A stretch of 64,000 nucleotides of DNA from positions 45,612,760 to 45,676,759 of the forward strand of contig OX344762.1 of the NCBI GenBank assembly GCA_947034895.1. The letters run 5' to 3'. Position numbers and translations under genes: made by a program. Of the stretch, positions 59,660 through 64,000 are shown one piece after another. Within the stretch, counting starts at the first letter, position 1, and each line of letters opens with the position of its first letter. The notes beneath the pieces are model-generated. The model searched no databases, was not told the DNA's origin, and saw only the letters and a list, made by a program, of their open reading frames with translations. The stretch comes from Rhytidiadelphus loreus. Its lineage: Eukaryota > Streptophyta > Bryopsida > Hypnales > Hylocomiaceae.

Positions 59660-59880
59660 AGGTTGGAGCACCAATGGTGGCAATGGTGTCAAATGGCGTC
59701 AGTGTACCTAATGACATCATTTTCCAGGTAAGGCAGTGATTCTACAACTTAAATGTAAGTACAACATAGATGGCTTATCATTTTGGTTAACAAAAATAAG
59801 TCATCTACAGTCCACATACATTTAAGTTCTGAAGTTACCATCTAATCTATAGAAACTGATGCCATTGGGTGCTCCTACCT
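59660..59880. mobile_element. MITE family F, copy 2 (TA target duplication)
   Basis: 221 bp with TA on both sides. Left terminus AGGTTGGAGCACC and inverted right terminus AGGTAGGAGCACC. Shares long identical stretches with copy 1 at 2,733-2,943, such as TGATTCTACAACTT and GTACAACATAGATGGCTTAT. It lies between WRAP73 and the GH53 gene. Confidence 0.8.
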
Positions 59881-60521
59881 TACTGTTGCAATCCTGACTC
59901 TGGTTCTGGTTCTTGGTGTGTGCCAGGACAGTCTTATGCATCTAAACAATATTAGAAACCCAGTTGGGCCCATCCAAGCTGTGTTGTCATGAAGATTTGT
60001 CCTAAAGAAGATCCAGAGCTGTGCCAATTGTGCCATGTGTCTGTAAACCCGGAAAGAAGGCGAGCTGGAAACGGCAGGTAGGAGCCCCCAATTTCAACAG
60101 GCCCCAGACATAGGTATCTTTCGGTGTTATGCAACTTATGCAATCAAACCCCGAAAATTTCTGATTTCACCTCCAGCATGTTCCGTCTAATTTGAGGTAT
60201 GCAATCAAACCCCGAAAATTCTCTCCTTTCGATGTTTGCCATTTTACGGTTTGGAGAATTTTTCGACGTTACAGGAGGATTGTGAATTCGGTACTAGCTT
60301 GAAGCTTCTCCTTCGTCTGCTTGTCATGAACTTGTCGCAACCGCTTGATGCGTTGATCAGTCTTGACGGTGACAATTGCGCTTCGCCTCGCAGGCACCGT
60401 GTTCCAATTGTATTGCACCTCAACTCTTGTGATTTCTTTCCTGCAGGAATTCTCTCAATTCAAGCAGCCGATCATAATCTTGTAGATCAGTCGCAACAGC
60501 AGTTGCAACAAGAGCAGCATC

Positions 60522-61562
60522 ATGGCAACATCCTCTGGCGGTTTGTTGCTGGGACACGACCTCTCCACGGTTCTGCAATGCGAGAAGCACGGCGTGAAGT
60601 ACTACGATTTCGACTCCTCCGAGAGCAAGCCTCCTGAGCTCATCGTGGCTGCTCACGGCGCTAATCTCGTTCGCCTCCGCGTCTGGGTGAACCCCCCAGC
60701 TGGCTTCAGCGACTATGCGAGCATGCTGGAGATGGCGAAGCGGGCGAAGAAGGCGAATCTGAAGGTGCTCCTCTGCCTCCACCTCTCGGACTACTGGGCC
60801 GATCCGGGGAAACAGTTCACACCCGGCGCATGGGCGAATCAAGACTTCAAATCCTTGTGCAAGACTGTGGAGGATTACGTCCGGTACGTAATTGAATCCT
60901 TGCAGAGCCAGGGCACACCACCCTTCATCGTGGCGGTCGGCAACGAAATCTCCAATGGGATGTTGTGGCCGACGGGCGCGCTTAGCCAGAGCTCGCAGTT
61001 CACCTCACTGCTTAAAAGCGGCCTGGCCGTTGTGCAGAAGAAGGGGATTGCAACTATGGTGCACATCAACAACGGCCAAGACAAGGGCTTAGTAACCTGG
61101 TTCATGGGCTTGATGCTCGCCAACCAGGTCTCTTTCGATTATTTAGGGTTGTCGTTCTATCCTGGCGATACCGCCTCTCTCTCCGACCTTAAAGCTTCCC
61201 TCGCAACGACTGCGGCAAAGTTCAACAAGCCGATGGTGGTCGTTGAAGTTTCGGCCAATTGGACGCCGTCGCCGAACGGGCCGAATACGCAAGAAGGCGC
61301 TTTGCGGGAGTTGCTGAAGGTGGTTAGTGAAGTGCCGAAGGGGTTGGGCGCCGGGGTTTGCTACTGGGAATCGGGGTGGCTAGAGCCAGGAGAAGCGTAC
61401 CCCGGGGAAGGCAACCATTATTGGAACCGCGCACTGTGGAACGAGCACGGGAAACCACTGCCTGCGTTGCGGTGTTATGAAGCTCATGCCAAGGGGGCCG
61501 TGCAGCCCGTCATGGCCGCGAGACATCACTTCTGGGGGCGCAAACAGCATGACGAGTTGTAG
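60522..61562 (+). CDS. GH53 endo-1,4-beta-galactanase with C-terminal HDEL
   Basis: A single open exon of 346 residues. GH53 enzymes cut beta-1,4-galactan side chains of pectin (arabinogalactan type I). Family blocks run in order: GHDLSTVLQCEKHGVKYYD, GANLVRLRVWVNPP (44-60), FIVAVGNEISNGMLWPTG with Glu142 as acid/base, DYLGLSFYPG, PMVVVEVSANW with Glu242 as nucleophile, and GAGVCYWESGWL near the end. Length fits a lone catalytic domain. It ends KQHDEL, an ER-retention signal, yet this start gives no signal peptide. An in-frame TAG lies at 60,483, and a splice acceptor at about 60,446 suggests a 5' UTR intron. An upstream exon spliced between 60,486 and 60,521 could still add a leader. The family is mainly bacterial and fungal, so transfer is likely. 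Confidence 0.93.
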   Translation: MATSSGGLLLGHDLSTVLQCEKHGVKYYDFDSSESKPPELIVAAHGANLVRLRVWVNPPAGFSDYASMLEMAKRAKKANLKVLLCLHLSDYWADPGKQFTPGAWANQDFKSLCKTVEDYVRYVIESLQSQGTPPFIVAVGNEISNGMLWPTGALSQSSQFTSLLKSGLAVVQKKGIATMVHINNGQDKGLVTWFMGLMLANQVSFDYLGLSFYPGDTASLSDLKASLATTAAKFNKPMVVVEVSANWTPSPNGPNTQEGALRELLKVVSEVPKGLGAGVCYWESGWLEPGEAYPGEGNHYWNRALWNEHGKPLPALRCYEAHAKGAVQPVMAARHHFWGRKQHDEL

Positions 61563-62692
61563 CTCTTGGAGACGCTGTAAGCTCTCAAAGGCGCGAGTTG
61601 TAACCCTGTATATACTGTATAGGACAGTTTAGTATGTTCTAAGGTGCAGAAGTATTAATCAGCAACCGACCGTGTCGCCTGATTCGATTGCGGAGTCTGT
61701 TGACATGAAATTTGAGACTTTGTGCAACTTTCTTGAAACTGCAACGATATCGAACTCTTATACGCTTTAACCATACGGGGGATACAGTTTTTGATATGAC
61801 AAGCTCTAGTATAACGATCACAAATCGGCCGAAAGCTGGCTTCTGTCGCCGTACAAGCTCAACCGATTGATGTTTGAAATTCTCAACGATGTTGTATTGC
61901 GTAGTGGTGCGCTACTTCTGTTGCCACTCACGCAAATGCTCGTTCTTTTGATAAACATTTCGGAATTATTTGCAGGTGTCGGTTTGTGACGTTGTATACT
62001 GTGTAGTAAGTTTTTAGTGTTTTCTAAGCTGCAGAAACATTGATCGGCGACATTCCATCTGTGTTTCTGGATTTAATTTGCGAACAGGGACATATTTTTT
62101 GATTTCATCTCTCTACCAAAAAATATGGTTGAACAGGGACACATTTGATTTCATCTCTCTACCATATTTTTTGGTAGCATAACAATCGCAAATCGACCGA
62201 TAGCTGGCTTCTCTGTCACCGTTCAGGTACGACCGACTTACGATCGTTCGCTGGAACGCGACAATTCTCGACGCTCATGCAAATGTTTGATAATAGTATT
62301 GGTATTAAGTGGAGGCGTCGGTAAGTGCCTTGAGAAATTGCTGAGATGGAAACAAGCGCACACTTCGGAGGAATAGACCTGTTTGCTCGGCCGAATCACT
62401 TCTCCTCCACGAATTTGATGTGTGTCGTGAGGTTTACGCAATGCATTTTTGGAGTACCCTCCAAGGTCGTGACAACATTCAACCTCTTCGTGGAGCAAGT
62501 CAATTCTGTATTATAAAATCGCGGTTTAACTCACCAACACACTGCGGACAATAGAGTTTCTGATGCTCGGTGCATCTGAAAGTTTGACAAAGCAGAGGCG
62601 AACCATACTGTGCTCTAGGGCATCAATTAGAAACTTCAGTTTCGGTAGAGAGGGACCTGATTTCTGTGTTTCGAATTCTGAATTCGTTCGCT
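61563..62692. other. GH53-RtcB intergenic region with a ~385-bp tandem duplication
   Basis: Two diverged head-to-tail units, about 61,605-61,990 and 61,991-62,340. Each starts with TGTATAnACTGTnTAG and later carries ACAATCGCAAATCGACCGAT-type and AGCTGGCTTCT words. Inside unit 2, 62,083-62,175 has a further local duplication of ATTTCATCTCTCTACCA. The last 200 bp should hold the promoter and 5' UTR of the RtcB gene. No other gene is seen. Confidence 0.6.
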
Positions 62693-64000
62693 ATGGACGA
62701 AAGCAGGGAAGACGGAGCTGTCGACGGACCGGGCAAGGTTTTGCGACTCACGCTGGTGCGGAATGTGCGCCACACGGATTCATGTCTGGTGCTGCTGAAA
62801 GGAATCGAGGGGAGCCTCCTGAAGCAAGTGCGACAAGCCGCGGCCAACAAAATGCGCATTCGTCTCTCCCAAGTAAGCTATGCTCATACATCAACGTTAG
62901 GGTTTGGAGTACATCTTGCTCGGTTTACGAACTTGCAAACAATAACTCAAATTACCCTAACAGCTGCCCTTTTGCTGATCCCACCATTTGAGCGAGCAAG
63001 AATATGGACTGCAATTTCACAGTAAATGGAAGAGATTCACAATCCCAGTCCTTTCTTATTACTTCAATATCATACTATGGATTTTCAAAGTTGAAATCAT
63101 AAGCCTCCCTTAGATGCTCATCTCACTGGAGGAAAATGTGTCATGCAGGTGAGGTTGTTTGACACAAGCGGCAACGAGGTCCAAACCGAAGAGGATGCAC
63201 GAGCTTTTGTCGTGAATCGGGCCACTCTCTTCGTCTCGTCCGGTGAATCATGTGTGTTGAAAACTGCACCTGCTACAGGTTCTTGGAATTCCACCTTCGC
63301 TGCATGCATTTGCGATCGTAGCCATAGACTTCAACACTCCACAGGAGAGCTAATATTTTTTGCGAGAATTTGGGGCTCAGAATTATATGAGGCTCAAAAA
63401 GGAAGAGAAGCCCAAAATTGAAGTCACTCTTTTAAATGGCAAAGAAGCTCATATTTAGCCTCACGTTTTTGTAGCAATTCCGAGTTCATACAGGGATTTT
63501 ATTTGTTAGAAAAAACATTTATTTGAATTAACACGTGCAATCTTCTCCTCTCAATCTACTCATGTTAAGTTCTCCCCACTGAGATCATAATTTCTGCTCT
63601 GCGATCAAAATGGTCATTTTAAAACCATGAATACTGTACTTCCTTGTCAACTTTGCAATCCACAAGAATCGGTTTCCACGGTGACGTGGAATGTTGACTA
63701 ACATGAGGTGGAATGTTGCAGGAAGCAGGAGAATCGCCAAAGTGATTATCATTGCAAGCGAGAGCCTAGTGGAGGCTCCAGCGCTTGAGCAACTGAATCA
63801 TGTGTCAGGTCTGCCAGGAGTGGTTCTGGCAGTGGGACTTCCGGATCTTCACGCAGGGGCTGCGTGTCCCATCGGAGCTGCCATAGCAACCAGCCGAATG
63901 ATTTATCCCTCCCTGGTGGGATCGGACATTGGATGTGGGATTCTCTTGGCTGAGACGTCGCTCACTTCGGCGTCGACTTGTAAGAGCAGGACGTTGGATC
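62693..64000 (+). CDS. RtcB-family RNA ligase with N-terminal extension, 5' part
   Basis: Exons 62,693-62,872, 63,149-63,278 and 63,722 to the window end (~196 residues so far; 3' part missing). Donors are CAA|GTAAGC and CAG|GTTCTT (the second is weak); acceptors end GCAG. RtcB joins 2',3'-cyclic-phosphate or 3'-phosphate RNA ends to 5'-OH ends using Mn2+ and GTP. Seen in exon 3: VVLAVGLPDLHAGAACPIGA (PDxHxG block) and SLVGSDIGCGI (Asp and Cys metal ligands). This spacing matches bacterial RtcB of the release-factor-H-linked group more than the tRNA-splicing ligase of archaea and animals. Residues 15-95 (LRLTLVRNVRH to VRLFDTSGNEV to TLFVSSGES) look like a doublecortin/KHA-like ubiquitin fold; this is a motif-level guess. 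The exon 2 end is the least certain boundary. Confidence 0.85.

Noticed and set aside
60236..60842. Frames overlapping the GH53 start (60,236-60,637 plus; 60,420-60,842 minus)
   Set aside because: They are out of frame with or antisense to GH53 and are Gln- or Arg/Leu-rich without motifs. The first was also checked as a leader exon and shows no hydrophobic segment.

Overview
The window is nuclear DNA of a land plant. The genes are spliced with GT-AG introns, one protein ends in the plant/yeast ER-retention tetrapeptide HDEL, and about 45 kb of AT-rich DNA consists largely of decayed DNA transposons and MITEs. A seed-free plant (bryophyte, lycophyte or fern) is my inference. It rests on a WRAP73 gene (a centriole/spindle-pole protein) beside a GH53 galactanase and a bacterial-type RtcB, none of which I associate with typical flowering-plant gene sets. 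I cannot name the species, and I recognised no tRNA, rRNA or CRISPR.

Layout. Positions 1-2,410 are a GC-richer tract with no gene I can assign. From about 2,500 to 48,000 the DNA is AT-rich and almost gene-free. It holds several families of TTAA-flanked elements, labelled A, B, C, D and L here, some nested inside each other. It also holds two decayed piggyBac-type transposases (about 21.2-22.3 kb and 42.0-43.0 kb), CACTA-type elements with 3-bp target duplications, small TA-flanked, TTA-flanked and other 4-5-bp-duplication MITEs, a 2.3-kb foldback-like element (10,972-13,298) carrying a diverged tandem array, LINE-like poly(A) remnants and several minisatellites.

The genes lie at the right. 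A two-exon nicotinamidase-type hydrolase is on the minus strand (48,446-51,221), and its 2.2-kb intron contains a complete 945-bp TTAA element. After another repeat tract come a seven-exon WRAP73 gene (55,417-59,166, plus), an intronless GH53 endo-1,4-beta-galactanase (60,522-61,562, plus) and the first three exons of an RtcB-family RNA ligase with an added N-terminal domain (from 62,693, running off the window, plus).

The four genes do not form a pathway. They are separate housekeeping or accessory genes: NAD salvage, microtubule organisation, galactan hydrolysis and RNA ligation. GH53 and RtcB are candidates for ancient transfer from bacteria or fungi. The most coherent system in the window is the piggyBac one, with transposase relics plus many non-autonomous TTAA elements. 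One insertion is documented by an internal empty-site copy, and another by an exact length match once the inserted element is removed.
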